NCBI GenBank assembly: GCA_003008705.1
Contig: PDUO01000021.1
Span: 312,766-376,765, forward strand
Reading direction: 5' to 3'
DNA from: Pezicula radicicola
Lineage: Eukaryota; Ascomycota; Leotiomycetes; Helotiales; Dermateaceae
DNA length: 64,000 nt
Shown: in pieces, positions 47,204 to 58,221 of the stretch
How positions within the stretch are numbered: position 1 is the first letter of the stretch
Layout of the letters: each line of letters opens with the position of its first letter
The notes under the pieces: generated by a model
The model's input: only the letters and a program-made list of their open reading frames with translations
Told to the model about the DNA's origin: nothing
Databases searched by the model: none
Made by a program: the position numbers and the translations under genes

Positions 47204-47944
47204 TCAGACCAAAATAAAACAAAAATCTTGTAGTCGTTGTTCAAGGTAACGGATTACTATTTCTTCTCCTTCTCCTGTATCAATATTTTCCTTTTCACTT
47301 CCTCTATTCTTCTCATAATTCTCATAATTCCCCCCTAGTGTCAAAACTGCGATAGAAATTCCTTCACAATTCTTATTATGCATATTAGAATCATCACCAC
47401 TTCCACTTCCACTTCCACATACAAACCCACCACAACCACTAGAACCACCATCAACATCAACATCAAAACTAGATCCAATAAAACCACCCCTCAACCACAA
47501 CTTCCGACTAGGTAAATGATCTCTCGGATTTCATATCCTCTCCCTCTCCCTGTCGCCTTTCCCCTCCCCACATTTCTTCCACTCCTCAAATCTCTTCCAG
47601 CATTGGCACGTACTATCATTATAATACTGAAACAGAAACCTTCCCTTAACGGAAGATATTTTTAATTGTTGGGTTAAAGGAAGTAGTGTGAGGATGTTGA
47701 AGAGGAGTTCTGGTCCCGATAGGAGGGTGGATAGATTGGGTGATGAGCTTGAGGATTGGACGTTGATTGGTGGGATGGGATTTATGGGCAGAGGGATGGG
47801 GCCGTTAGGTCCGGTTTTTGTTTGTGTTTCTGGTGAGTGAGGTAGGTTCTTTCTAACTTGAGCTAAGTCAAACAAAGTCAATGGGCGAATACTTGTCTCT
47901 AGTTGGCTATCTCCTCTACCCTTACTTCCTCTCTGTTGATTCAT
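47204..47944 (-). pseudogene. Hypothetical protein with an in-frame stop (possible F-box-like)
   Basis: A minus-strand frame of 246 codons from ATG at 47944 to a stop at 47204, interrupted once by TGA at 47531-47533. Upstream, a Pro/Ser linker precedes LSGPELLFNILTLLPLTQQL and KISSVKGRFLFQYYN, faintly F-box-like. Downstream in the same frame come PSRKLWLRGGFIGSSFDVD, a Gly/Ser/Asp-rich stretch, and GEEIVIRYLEQRLQDFCFIL. Sharing one frame across the stop suggests a single ancestral gene with one nonsense change, or an unrecognised intron around the stop. I do not recognise the family with confidence. Confidence 0.4.
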
Positions 47945-48569
47945 CTATCGCTATTCGCTAATTCTACTCGCTTAATGTCTCCTTTCATCTCGTCGCCTTT
48001 CTATCCTGTCTCGCTTGTCACATCTCACTGAGTAAAAAAATAGCAGACAGCAAAAGACAAGTAATTTTATTTTATAAGTGTCCTTCTGATCATTACAACG
48101 TTCAGGTCTCCTTTACCCTCCAATTAATATTAGCTCTAGTCAGCTATATCTACGATGAGAAGCTGTGAGAAACCAAGTATCCCACACTGAGAGTATTATT
48201 AGTTTGAAGCACTGTACGCCAAATGGGGACAGGTGAGTACAAAAACTTACTCGTACTTATTTATCGTAGCGGATCCCTCGCCGACCGTGTCTACTGCCTT
48301 TTGGTAATGGGCAGAATTGTTCTGAAGGTATCAAAATTTCTCCATTATCAGTTCTTTAATTTAGTCCTTTTCGGGTTTCAACCACCCTTGCTACGCTCAA
48401 TCGATGATAGCGCCAATAGTGTGGTCACTACTATTGCTTTGTCGAAAGACCTCGAGACCAAGGGGAAAAAGGAGAAGATATGTTTAATTTCCATTCGGAG
48501 CCTCGGCGGAGAGGCGGCAGAATCCTTGTCAAAAGAAAATCTGTTGTCAATGTCAATTTGGTTTAACCA
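47945..48569. other. Intergenic, no gene seen
   Basis: About 600 bases of mixed composition; the plus-strand frame here runs antisense into the zinc-finger remnant and is not supported. Confidence 0.4.
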
Positions 48570-49080
48570 TGGAAATGGACGTAACTGCCACATGTTACAG
48601 GAGCCATCAACTCAATTCCAGCTGCCTCCATCTCACGACGAGACACCACAAACTCTCTATGTCCAGGACTTCTCAAATGGCGCTCAAAGTTGCCATAGAC
48701 ACTTCTGCCAATTCGGGTAGCTACTGGAGAGTCTAAGCCTCCATAGTGTGCAAGTAAGATGAATGGTTACTAGTAACGACTGCGATCATAACCAGCAGCC
48801 CTTGGAGGTTAGTCTCTTCGGGGGCAGTCCCTCGCAGGGTAATCCCGTGGAGGTGGTGTGCCACAAATTCTCTATGGTTACGACTCTCTAGATGACGATG
48901 GAAATCTCCAAAGCCATGTCGGCCAATCTGTACTACGGATGGGCAGTCCCTGCAATAAAAGATTTGACGGCGTCTTGCACCAAAGAAATCGCCTACAATT
49001 AGGGCTTGGGGGCTTAGTGCCTGAAGTTGGGTAAAATTGGTGTTAATAGGTCGATTAACTGAGATATTTCTTCCCGCCAT
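48570..49080 (-). pseudogene. Tandem zinc-finger-like gene remnant (two copies)
   Basis: Two minus-strand copies of one module follow each other about 215 bp apart. The upstream copy (49080-48733, 115 aa from ATG) has FYCRDCPSVVQIGRHGFGDF then HRHLESRNHREFV, a C-x2-C...H-x5-H arrangement that could bind zinc. The second (about 48740-48590) reads DSPVATRIGRSVYGNFERHL then RSPGHREFVVSRREMEAAGI in another frame, keeps both His but has lost the Cys pair, and has no proper start. The residue-by-residue match (IGR..G.F.RHL.S..HREFV) shows common descent. I see this as a decaying zinc-finger gene; the first copy may still be expressed. Confidence 0.5.
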
Positions 49081-49176
49081 GTTGCCGATTAATGAGAGGG
49101 TGGATTGTAGTTGGTGAGAGTGGCGATGTGTCGAGAGCCTTAGTGGCTCTTGAGGACAATCCCAGCAGGTAAAAAC

Positions 49177-49374
49177 CTATCTTCTTCTAATCAGTTCTGC
49201 CATGATTATTGGACTGATTGCCCTTGACCTATAGTCGTGCAGCGAGATGATCTTCCTATCCTTTCCGACCCCGAGATACTTCTTTTCTGTTTCATTGCTT
49301 GGCCATATATCTTCGTCCTCGTCATCTTCACCATGACAAATATCGCAAGTTCGTTCTATCGCTCCCATGATCAT
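49177..49374 (-). CDS. Short frame with CDICH motif (possible gene fragment)
   Basis: 65-aa minus-strand frame starting at ATG: AIERTCDICHGEDDEDEDIW near the N-terminus, then a charged region and SRAISPIIMAELIRRR. The plus strand at about 50737-50783 carries the complement of a paralogous piece (AMERTCDICHREDEKGEV), which ends soon after. Conservation of the Cys-x2-Cys-His and acidic residues between copies suggests descent from a real protein. It lies just upstream of the zinc-finger remnant on the same strand and may once have been part of the same gene. Function unknown. Confidence 0.35.
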   Translation of the reverse strand: MIMGAIERTCDICHGEDDEDEDIWPSNETEKKYLGVGKDRKIISLHDYRSRAISPIIMAELIRRR

Positions 49375-50030
49375 TGGACTAATTGCCTGTAGTGCGACGA
49401 AGTTCTAGGCAAGGGTACAGTTTGCGGAAAGGTTTCCAACAACCACTTTGAGCGAGACAGTGTGTAAGACGTTTGAACCTGAGAGGGATTGTCCAAGAGC
49501 TTCTTTCTCTGTTCTGATGCTCCGAGCTCTTTGATTTCTTCCTTTCGGTTCCAAACCCCAGAAGCAGTCTACAAAGCTGCAATAGAGAACCTCAACTCAG
49601 CTACAGCGATACACTCGGAGACAATAGCAAATATGCCGAAAGGTGCACATCTTTGCTATTAAAAGTTGCTACGATGTTGCTATCCACCTCGAGGCTGTCA
49701 TTCGCAACGACGTTGCCACTGAATGGTGATTTTCGGAAAAGAGTTTGCAAAATTAGATATATCTAATATCTAGTAAGCACCTCCGACTTAGTGTTGATTG
49801 GCGTGTTCCCGAAGCTAAGGTGCACACAATACGTGTCGGATACCTGTATAGTTAAATTGATGATTAGGATTGATGAATGTAAATCCGTGAGGACGAGCAT
49901 TCTATTGCTTTGTCAGACTAGCAACTTCCTAAATAATGCTCTTCCACGAAACTTTTTGCAACAAATCTTTGGCCTATGGATTGGACGCAACGGTGTCCTC
50001 TGTGCAAGACCGTCTGAATATATGTGACGG
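49375..50030. other. Intergenic or remnant DNA
   Basis: No supported gene. Short minus-strand frames only; flanked on both sides by decayed coding remnants. Confidence 0.35.
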
Positions 50031-50430
50031 TCCTTGAGCCCTGGTCTCACATAGGGATTGGAACGTCCTGAGCAATCTCGCCGTGGGGACCTCCCACCGA
50101 TGCTAGATGGTTGGACACAGGGTCCTTGAGTTCTAGTCTTGCATCAAGAGTGGAACTTTCAGAGTCACCTGAACCACCTCATGATGGGGGCACCAACTGA
50201 TGCAGATTCTTTCTGTTTGAAATTGGGCTTAGGCTAGTGGTTGAATATGAGGTCCTTGAGCTCTGGTCTTGTTTCAATCAGGGCTGGAACTTCCTGCCAT
50301 CTCGCTGTTGGGGACGTCCTGTTGCAGACCATTTCTGTTTGAAGTCGAGCGAGATTTGGCTGCTGGTTGAACATGTCGTCCTTGAATTCTGGTCCTACAT
50401 CAAAATTGGGATTTTCCTGAGCCACCAATG
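50031..50430 (-). repeat. Diverged tandem repeat array, units of about 90-130 bp
   Basis: Four units begin TCCTTGA at 50031, 50123, 50253 and 50379 (spacings 92, 130, 126), with shared blocks CTGGTC, GGAACTTCCTG and TTTCTGTTTGAA. On the minus strand one frame crosses two units (50428-50234) and reads DVGPEFKDDMFNQQPNLARL, then ETRPELKDLIFNH, so the repeat may once have encoded a protein repeat with a (G/R)PE(F/L)KD core. The copies are now too diverged and frame-broken to be a working gene. Confidence 0.6.
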
Positions 50431-51010
50431 ATCAAGCGATCAGGGTCAACGAACTCAGCAGTAGACTCCAGTATGCCAACAGGGCCTCTCTACCAAGAGT
50501 CTTTATACGTCTCCAGAAGCGTTTACACAAAAGCACTTTCTTGCTCTTTGTCAGTCTTCTTAAGAGCTGAGAACAGGTTTTCACTGGCTTCCTTCTCTTT
50601 CGCCACGATAGCCAGAAGCTCCTCGTGTGTTATCACGCACCAGTGTGCAACCATGGTCCTGGATGGGTTCTTTCTCCTCTCGCGATTTCAAGAAATTCTT
50701 CTTATACATTATCACTTATCGGCATGACTTCGCCCTTTTCGTCCTCCCTATGGCATATATCACAAGTTCGCTCCATCGCTAGCACATCACCGGCGAAGGT
50801 AACCCCCTGGGACAATCATCTCCAGCCACCCAGTGGTGTCAATGTGTCAAGTGGCGGTTGCAAGATGAGTTGTGAACCCATGTTCTGTGCTTCTAGTAGA
50901 AGCCAAAACTCAGCCCCACAGCGTCCTGGCAGATCGTCTGGGAACTGGCCTTGAAGAAAACAGAGATTTGTGAAGGAGGCTTGGACTAAGGCGACGAAAA
51001 TGGGTTTCAT
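50431..51010 (-). pseudogene. Minus-strand coding remnants including second CDICH piece
   Basis: A 64-aa frame (51010-50816) ends GSQLILQPPLDTLTPLGGWR. It is followed after a stop by VLAMERTCDICHREDEKGE (about 50783-50730), a paralogue of the piece at 49177-49374. A 43-aa frame at 50654-50523 (HWCVITHEELLAIVAKEKEA) lies beyond. These look like fragments of one decayed gene that also supplied the repeat array. No intact gene is claimed. Confidence 0.35.
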
Positions 51011-53084
51011 CGGGGTAGTGCTTTAATGGTGATTATATTCTCCTTGATTGCGTATCTTCAGCGCCGCAATGGTATTCTCTTGTGGAGGTATTCGGCTTGG
51101 CGTTGGATAGTCAAACCAGGTTGGATGATGGATGACAATATTCGTCCAGTGCTAGTGACAGACACATCCTAGTTACTCAATTACTATTAGTCCAGGAAAC
51201 GACAAGTCACTCGCCGCCTTTTCATCATCTTAGAGCTCTGCAAGAGCTGAGTGTAAAGAGAGTGGGGGCTTAGTTGAGGGAATGGAGTGAGCTTACACAT
51301 AGTGGAAGGGTGTATTCCCAGCGTCGGGTTACAGCCTCGGTTTACTCCAGCGCCAATGTCCAGCGCCGATTTCCAGCGCCGAGTAGACAGTCTCGCCAAC
51401 AGTGTTCTCCTTGAGCTGGAATATTTGTCAATGGCAGACGCTCTTGTTTACAGCACACCTCTGGATCCCAGGTACCATCTATTTGGGCATCGATGTTGGC
51501 TTTGTTGGAGTTTGCTGGTCCGCTGGTGTAAGTTCTATTTCGTTGGGTTGCTCAAGGGGTAGCACTTCAAGAGTCGGTGTCTTTGTCAATGGCAGGCAGC
51601 CAGAGAGGTTTAGAGGGGAGAGCTGCGCAAGAGTCTGAAGATTGCAGTGAGAAGCTATACAAGTGTATACTATAAAGGCTCAATTCCACGTACCTGTACT
51701 TGGAAGGTTGTTGAATGCCCTGGTTGCTGAATGCTCTTTGCCTGGATGGAGCCTTGCGGTGAATGGGTTATGCAAAGAGGGTATCTTGTCTCGGCGTGCT
51801 GCTTCAGGAGCGAGGTAGGAACTCGATCGACAATCGGATATTGGTACTGAAGGGCAGGAGCTGATGTACGAGGCAGTTTGGAGGAAGAAAGTGGGAAGTA
51901 ACTACTTGCTCGAGGAGTCCCTTTGCTGGCTTCGGCTGCTGGGTGGGTACTGGGTTCGATTCAGCGACTTCCTTGGCGCACAGAGCATGAACCTTGAGCA
52001 CTAAAAGCTCAATATAGGCACTATAAGTACTCCTATATTTCACAATAGTTGCTGCAAGGGACGTGGCTTAAAATGGAGGCAAGTGTTTACGGCGTGCCTA
52101 AGCGAGAATATTTCCCATGCCCGACTCGAGTCAACTCTGCCCAAGACTCGCAGACAACTAACTAGCTTCGGGGAAATTGCAACATCCCCTTTATTCAATG
52201 GTGTCGGAGTCGACCTCGAAGTTACCGCATATTCCATGGGTCCTTCTGGCTTGTCAGATTCTTGGGCCAGCTTTTGCTATAGATTCTTGAGCTTCAGAAT
52301 TACCAAGATAATTTGAGTAACCAAATCCCAATTGCCAAATCCCATTCTGTAGTGGAAAATAGTGAGGACTGGGAATAACTTTAGATTTAATCTATTACAG
52401 AGTGGGTAGGGTCCAACAACCGTCTCGCCTTTAATATATCAGAACACAACTATAACTTCCAAACCACCTGTCCTAATCTGAATGTGTGCACCAAGAGACT
52501 TCCATGATTGATCAAACAGATATATCATGCATTACTTTTTCAACAGTAATCTCTTTGAGCTGGTCAAACCAACTCAATGATTGAGGATGCCCCATCAGCT
52601 TGCTGGCAAGCTACACAGAGAAAGACCATGTTTAAAGGCAGACCACAGTGAATTCCCAAAAGCAGTGAATGACCTTAGCTACCTAGTGAACCCTCAATTT
52701 AAAATATACAACACTGTGCGAAGCGCTAACCGAGTTTGGCTATCCATTGAGCAAGAGGGCTGCTACGAAGCCTTGACAACCTCAACACCTCAACACCTCA
52801 ATACCACAACCCCCAAATCTCTTCACCACCTTTTCCCTGTCCACCTTGGTCTTCTTTCATTGATTTAATCTTCTATTCATTCACATTCAATCTCCTGCAG
52901 CTGAAGAGCAAATCTGAGCGCGCGAGCAGCTCTACTTCCCTGCAGTACTTCTTCGCGATAAGCTAGCATCAAGCTCTAGATCCTGAACAAAACGATCTAC
53001 AACTCTTGAACTTCCCTACTTTCATTCAAATACCGGTCTGTCAATTACGGCTCTCTTCAGTGTACAATTGAAGAGTTGGACATC
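51011..53084. other. Intergenic, no gene seen
   Basis: About 2 kb with short frames only. TCCAGCGCC recurs three times in 51345-51380. The last 500 bases are the TOS1-like gene's promoter and leader. Confidence 0.4.
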
Positions 53085-55026
53085 ATGAGTGTCACGAAGC
53101 GTCTTATGACCATGGCAATGGTTGTGATGTTGGCTTTCCTTCAAATTGCCGGTGGAGACTGTGTCTCTCATGACGCAAAAGAGGTCGCGGGGGACTGGTA
53201 CTGCGATCCTGTAAGTGCTATCCAGTATAGCAATGTTGGATTCCCAGGCACTTACTCCGCCATTGTCAACATGCCTCCAAATGGCGAATGCGTCCAGAAA
53301 CCAGTCCATTTCTCTGGCCCTCTATCACCACTAAATGAAGAGGTATGTTATCTCCTACAAAGAGGAAGAAAGAAAGAAAGAAAGAAAGAAATGAGCGCGT
53401 TTCTGACTGATATTGATGCAGGTTTCAGTAAATTTTCGGGGACCCATCCATCTCAAGCAATTCGCTGCATATGTCCCAAGAAAGCCATCCAGCATTAAGC
53501 GCAACTTCTCTCCAAATCATGCTCGCCGTCATGAAATTCTTCACCACAAGCGAGCTGCGCCCGAGCAAGAATTCCACGAGGTGGTCAAGAGAACAGATGA
53601 GGTTTGGGTAACCGACATCATCAATGATCAAACGGTCTCCTGGATAAACAATTGGTTCGGTCCTTCAAGTTCTACAACATTGTTCTCAGCTATGCTTCCG
53701 ATCCCGGCCCCAACCTCTACCAGCGAGAACGTAATGACAGTCACCGCTATATTGAGTATGATTTGCGACCAGACTTCCACGCTCCTTAGTACCCAAGACC
53801 GAACAACAGTTGTAAATGATGGAAACGATCTAACATCGAGCTATCCCATTGTCTGGGTCACGGCCACTATAGACGGAGCTACTGTCTCTTGGATAAATGA
53901 TTGGCTTGGCCCATCAACAACGGCCGCTCCCTTATCCACCTTCAGTGCTTCACCACAATCAATTAAGTTGACCACAATGCGCACATTAACAACGACTGCC
54001 TTAAGTACCGTCGCAGTCAACCCTTTGAAGTCTACTTTTGAGCCTGTCGAGACTTCAACGACTGCAACTACACAGCTCATTCCTAGCTTCAGCGACGTGA
54101 CTTTACCGAAAGTAACACCTCAGTCTTCTCTATTCATTGAGCCATCCCCTACTTACAGCTCAGGCTCCGGAAATCATGGTCCTGTCCCCACTGACTTCAC
54201 AAGGATCGGATACTACGATTCTGTTTCGCAGACAGTTGATAACCTAGTGTTCCTGGGCAATTATGGTGGACAAGGTTCCGGATGTTGGAACAAGTAAGTT
54301 TTCATACCATTTAATTTCCTCGCCTGAAGTTGGCGGCGCAATTAGCTTCATCTTCTGACTTAGAGTAGAGCTTACGGGGCTTCACTCTCTTATGCCAATT
54401 CTTCGGGCACTGGAGGTTCTAAAGCACCAGAGATCTTACAGGACGGTCTAGTACCATCCAATGCCGAATTTGCAATCATGCTTGACCAGAAGTGCGAGGG
54501 AAATGATTGTGGATATGTCCGACCAGATTCTGTAGCATATCGTAAGTTTTCTGAACTCTTTGAAAGCTGATGCTGACCATGAACAGACGGCTTTGATGGT
54601 GCCGACAAAATCTTCCTTTTCGAGTTTTCAATGCCCCATGATAGCAATGTTAATGCTTTGGATATGCCGGCAATTTGGTTGCTCAATGCCAATATCGTAC
54701 GAACTTCGCAGTATGGACCACCAACCTGTTCGTGCTGGGAGACTGGTTGCGGCGAGTTGGACGTTGCGGAAGCCTTATTTAAAGGTTCTACTTACCTCAA
54801 GTCCACTCTCCACACCAATACTCCTGGAGGCTCATCTGACTATATTGAGCGTCCATACGATTCCACTATGAAGCTTGCCGTTATTTTTACAGCTAGCAAT
54901 TCAACTGTCCGGGTTCAAGTATTGAGTGCCGATACCGATTTCTCCTCTACCCTGACCTCGAATGAGATAGAAGCTTTTTGCTCTGGTAGTGGGAATGATA
55001 TATCGGAGTTTAAAATCACCACATGA
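53085..55026 (+). CDS. TOS1-like cell-wall glycosyl-hydrolase family protein
   Basis: Secreted wall protein of the TOS1 family (DUF2403 N-terminal plus DUF2401 C-terminal domain). Exons 53085-53342, 53422-54293, 54369-54541 and 54587-55026 give 580 aa. A signal peptide (MTMAMVVMLAFLQIAGGDC) is followed by the DUF2403-type NVGFPGTYSAIV, PVHFSGPLSPLNEEVSVNFR and GPIHLKQFAAYVP. After a Kex2-like KR (142-143) come two copies of a motif: VTDIINDQTVSWINNWFG (149-166) and VTATIDGATVSWINDWLG (232-249), each before a Ser/Thr/Pro linker. The C-terminal domain runs from about 347: YYDSVSQTVDNLVFLGNYGG, HGFDGADKIFLFEFSMPHD, DMPAIWLLNANIVRTSQYG and CSCWETGCGELDVAEALF. E491-D493-E496 matches an ExDxxE glycosidase-type site. 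Intron 1 holds a GAAA microsatellite. Confidence 0.9.
53368..53391. repeat. (GAAA)6 microsatellite in intron 1
   Basis: Six exact GAAA units within the first intron of the TOS1-like gene; length-polymorphic by nature. Confidence 0.9.
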
Positions 55027-56382
55027 GAAATCTTTTCGTATGCAGGAAGAACAAAGATTCTGGCGATGGGCGATTCGAGATAGACGAATGATTTTCACAC
55101 CGTTACACTTAAGATATTGCTGGTCTGGTTAAGGAGCATTTCCATAGCAGAAGTTCCGAAGGGTCTATATAGCATTTCGAGAAATGATTTAGTGAGATCA
55201 AGTACACGCTTGTCGCCATACTGTGTCTTATCATGCATCTCAGGCTATGTGGTCAGCTTTTCATTTGTTGCTGAAGTAGGAAGAGGAAGAGGTAAGGAAG
55301 GTAGCACTTTGCGCACAGACACTGTGCTTTCTAATCATGATGCAGAATTCTGGCGGCCACTCAGTACCAAGATTGGAGAACTACGATGTATTGTTTGTGC
55401 CACATTACAAAAGTGCATAAGCTATGCAAGATCGGATACGCCTTACAGCCTTGTTTACAAAGACATCAGACCCTCGCTGCACTCGGAGACCGACATGTGA
55501 GGGCGAATTAGCGAATCTAAGGACGAATTATCAAGCCAGAGCATGATCGGGGAAACATTTCAAGCATCTTTCGTCCGAAGCGGACTAAAACATACTAAGC
55601 AGTGGGGCAGAACTTTGTATAGTAGGTGGACACAAGTCTGTCCGGTGGCTGAATTTACACCAAAAAAAGTCATGTATAACACTTCAAAAGTTTATAACAA
55701 AAGGAGATAGTTGAAATATACCTTTATACTAGAAGCATTATTTCGATAGTTATCTATAATTATATAATATTATATTATATGTTAGAGATATCGTTATTAG
55801 TGTCTATAGCTTTAAAGTAAGAGGGGCCTACATTTTACTACTCTATACTCTTCTTAATTTCTGTAGCTAGTTTTAAAGTATTATTTTAATATAGTATAGA
55901 GAAGTCTACTTTAAATGCTATAGTTAATTAGTAGTAAAAGTTTAAGATATACTTATACCCTAAGTTTTTGTAAGATAAATAGTTGTACTAATAGCATTGT
56001 GGCGTAAATTTGGCTACCGGACAGACTTATGTCCACCTGTAAGGATAAACTTTCAACCATGCTGTACAGTAGCTTGCAAGTAAGGTCTTACGATTTGAGG
56101 CAAAGCTAGACGAGATAGTCTTGAGACGTTGGTTGCTGTGTAATGAGATTGGCACAAAGCTCATGCCGGATCGGTTGAAGGACGAAAAGTGCCGTCAGAC
56201 TAGTTTGAGGAAGGGAAGAGGAGCCAGTATATTGAAGTATAAGTATTCAGCTCTTGCACTTTAAGTCCAGCTTTTTTTCTCACCACATCATTCTATCCTA
56301 TTCAGAAGATCTCTCATCTCTTATAACCAGACTTTCCAAACTTTGATTCAACTCAAGTCCAATTAACTTTCACACCATCACA
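55027..56382. other. Intergenic with inverted-repeat element
   Basis: The 127-aa frame at 55117-55500 is not recognised. The region is dominated by the inverted-repeat element at 55624-56038 and the NmrA-like gene's promoter. Confidence 0.45.
55624..56038. mobile_element. Inverted-repeat element with AT-rich core, 415 bp
   Basis: Ends at 55624-55661 and 56001-56038 are about 38-bp terminal inverted repeats with a few mismatches, outermost AGGTGGACA, sharing AAGTCTGTCCGGT-type sequence in complement. The interior is extremely AT-rich (for example TATAATATTATATTATATG) with no open frame. Fits a non-autonomous DNA transposon (MITE-like) whose core has been RIP-decayed or was always AT-rich. Target-site duplication unclear. 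Confidence 0.7.
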
Positions 56383-57456
56383 ATGTCCGCAGAAAAGAAA
56401 ATCATCGTTGTCTTCGGTGCCACGGGTGGCCAGGGTGGTTCCGTTGTCAAGGCAATCCTCTCTGATGCTAAAATGCGTGAGAGCTGGAGCGTCCGAGGTA
56501 TCACTCGTGATGTTACTAAGCCTTCTGCGGAAGCTTTGAGGGCCCAAGGTGCGGAGACTGTGGCTGCAGACTTGGAAGATAAGGCGACTCTGAAGAAGGC
56601 CCTCGAGGGTGCTTATGCCGTTTTTGCCGTTACCAACTATTGGGAGAAGCTGAGTGTTGAGGTTGAGATGGCGCAGGGCAAGGCTATTGCTGATGCTGCC
56701 AAGGTTGGTTTCAATTCCAAGACCCTTATATCGAAGTGTTCTACTAACAGCATTTTAGGAACTGGGCATTCAACACTTTGTCTGGAGCTCTTTGAGAAAC
56801 GTTACTGAGTGTGAGTTGCTGTCCTTGTCCAGTCAAAGGCCAGTAGCTAATGGTTTACAGTGTCCAAGGGCACCTTACCCAATGTCTACCACTTTGACTC
56901 CAAAGCAAAGATTGAGGACTACATCCGTAGCATCGGACTCCCTGCAACTTTCTTCCTTCCAGGTCTCTACATGTCCAATCTCCCGGGAAGCAGCATCCGT
57001 CAAATGCCTCCTAACAACGCCTGGACGTTCGCCATGCCAATACCCACCTCGTCACCTATTCCACTTTTAGATACCATTGACGACACAGGAAAGTTTGTCA
57101 AGGCTATTCTCTTGAACCGTGAAGCTACACTTGGCAAGCGTATCCTCGGCGCTACTGAGTACGTAACAGTTCAACAGGTCATCGACCAGTTCAAAGAAGT
57201 CTTTCCTGAAGCTGGAAAGGATGCAACAGCCATTGAAATCAGCCATGAGATGTTTAAGGGTGCGTTGGCTGGCGAAGGAATGCCTGGTTTTGTGCAGGAG
57301 GAGCTTTTGGAGAATTTCAGACTTCTGAACGAGTTCGGTTACTACGGGGGAGATAGCCTCGAGGAAAATCACAAGCTTCTTGGGGATAAGTTGGATAAGT
57401 TGACTACCTGGAAGGAGTACTGCTTGAAGGCTAAGCCCTTTGCTGGCTTGAAGTAG
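56383..57456 (+). CDS. NmrA-like NAD(P)-binding protein
   Basis: Atypical short-chain dehydrogenase of the NmrA/HSCARG type, usually a redox (NADPH) sensor or negative regulator rather than a classical enzyme. Exons 56383-56703, 56759-56810 and 56861-57456 give 322 aa. The Rossmann motif VFGATGGQGGSVV lies at about 10-22, with VRGITRDVTKPSAEALRAQG and ETVAADLEDKATLKKALEG after it. Exon 2 reads ELGIQHFVWSSLRNVTE, typical of the family, and exon 3 starts SKGTLPNVYHFDSKAKIEDY, continuing LPATFFLPGLYMSNL. The usual catalytic Tyr-x3-Lys of active SDRs is not evident at the expected place. Its regulatory target cannot be told from the neighbours. Confidence 0.87.
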
Positions 57457-58221
57457 ACTGGAAGCCATAGTGTACTGTATATAGTGGTGAGGTACTTGTT
57501 TTTGGCGACAGTTTAACTGAAAATAATTGAACCTCGCATTGCATACTTTCCAGATATGTGGCTGATATAACATGGCAGAAACAGGTGCATTTTCAGTGAA
57601 TATGGTGGCCAGGAGACAAGTTACACACACACCTTGTTCTGCTCGGCGTCACTTTGCGTCATATGTCTTAGGAAGAGGTTGTTGGTAGAGCGAAAGACAA
57701 GCTGAACTGTTTAACAAATCTGTAATTCAACATTGCACCTGACAATAAAGTGAATATCTTTTGACAAAAGGAAAGAAGGGTAAATCCTTTAATTTTGGTT
57801 GTTTTGATCACAGCAGGTTGGTAGTTGAAAGATGCTTCAAAGCCGCCCCGGTCCAAGTCTGGGCCGAGGTCAAGCGATTATTCTCCAGCCTTCAGCAGGA
57901 CCTTTCTATTACCTCGTTCTAGCATACAAGCTACCTTTCTGAATCAGCACCAAGTAAACTGCGCTACGAACGTCAAATCAGGCTTTGTCCATCATTATTA
58001 ATCATCATAAAGCAGCACTTCGTACATCAATCAACATCGCGCTCTTCTCTTCTCTCGCATTCAAGAGTGGAGGATCCCCGCAAACTCGGCTAGCTTGTCG
58101 CCGCCTCCCGAATTCCTCGTCGCAAGCTTGTGACGACGTTCTACAATCATCGCCAAAAGCAGAACGATAAGGGACGTTCAGCGAGAACTTGCTGGTTGAG
58201 GTTGTACGTGTAGCTGGGAAG
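57457..58221. other. Intergenic, no gene seen
   Basis: 3' flank of the NmrA-like gene and promoter of the Pex13 gene. Short frames only, including a 61-codon one (57985-58170) in the probable Pex13 leader. Confidence 0.4.

Noticed and set aside
48223..48720. 165-aa plus-strand open frame
   Set aside because: Antisense to the decayed zinc-finger copy, which aligns with its neighbour on the minus strand.
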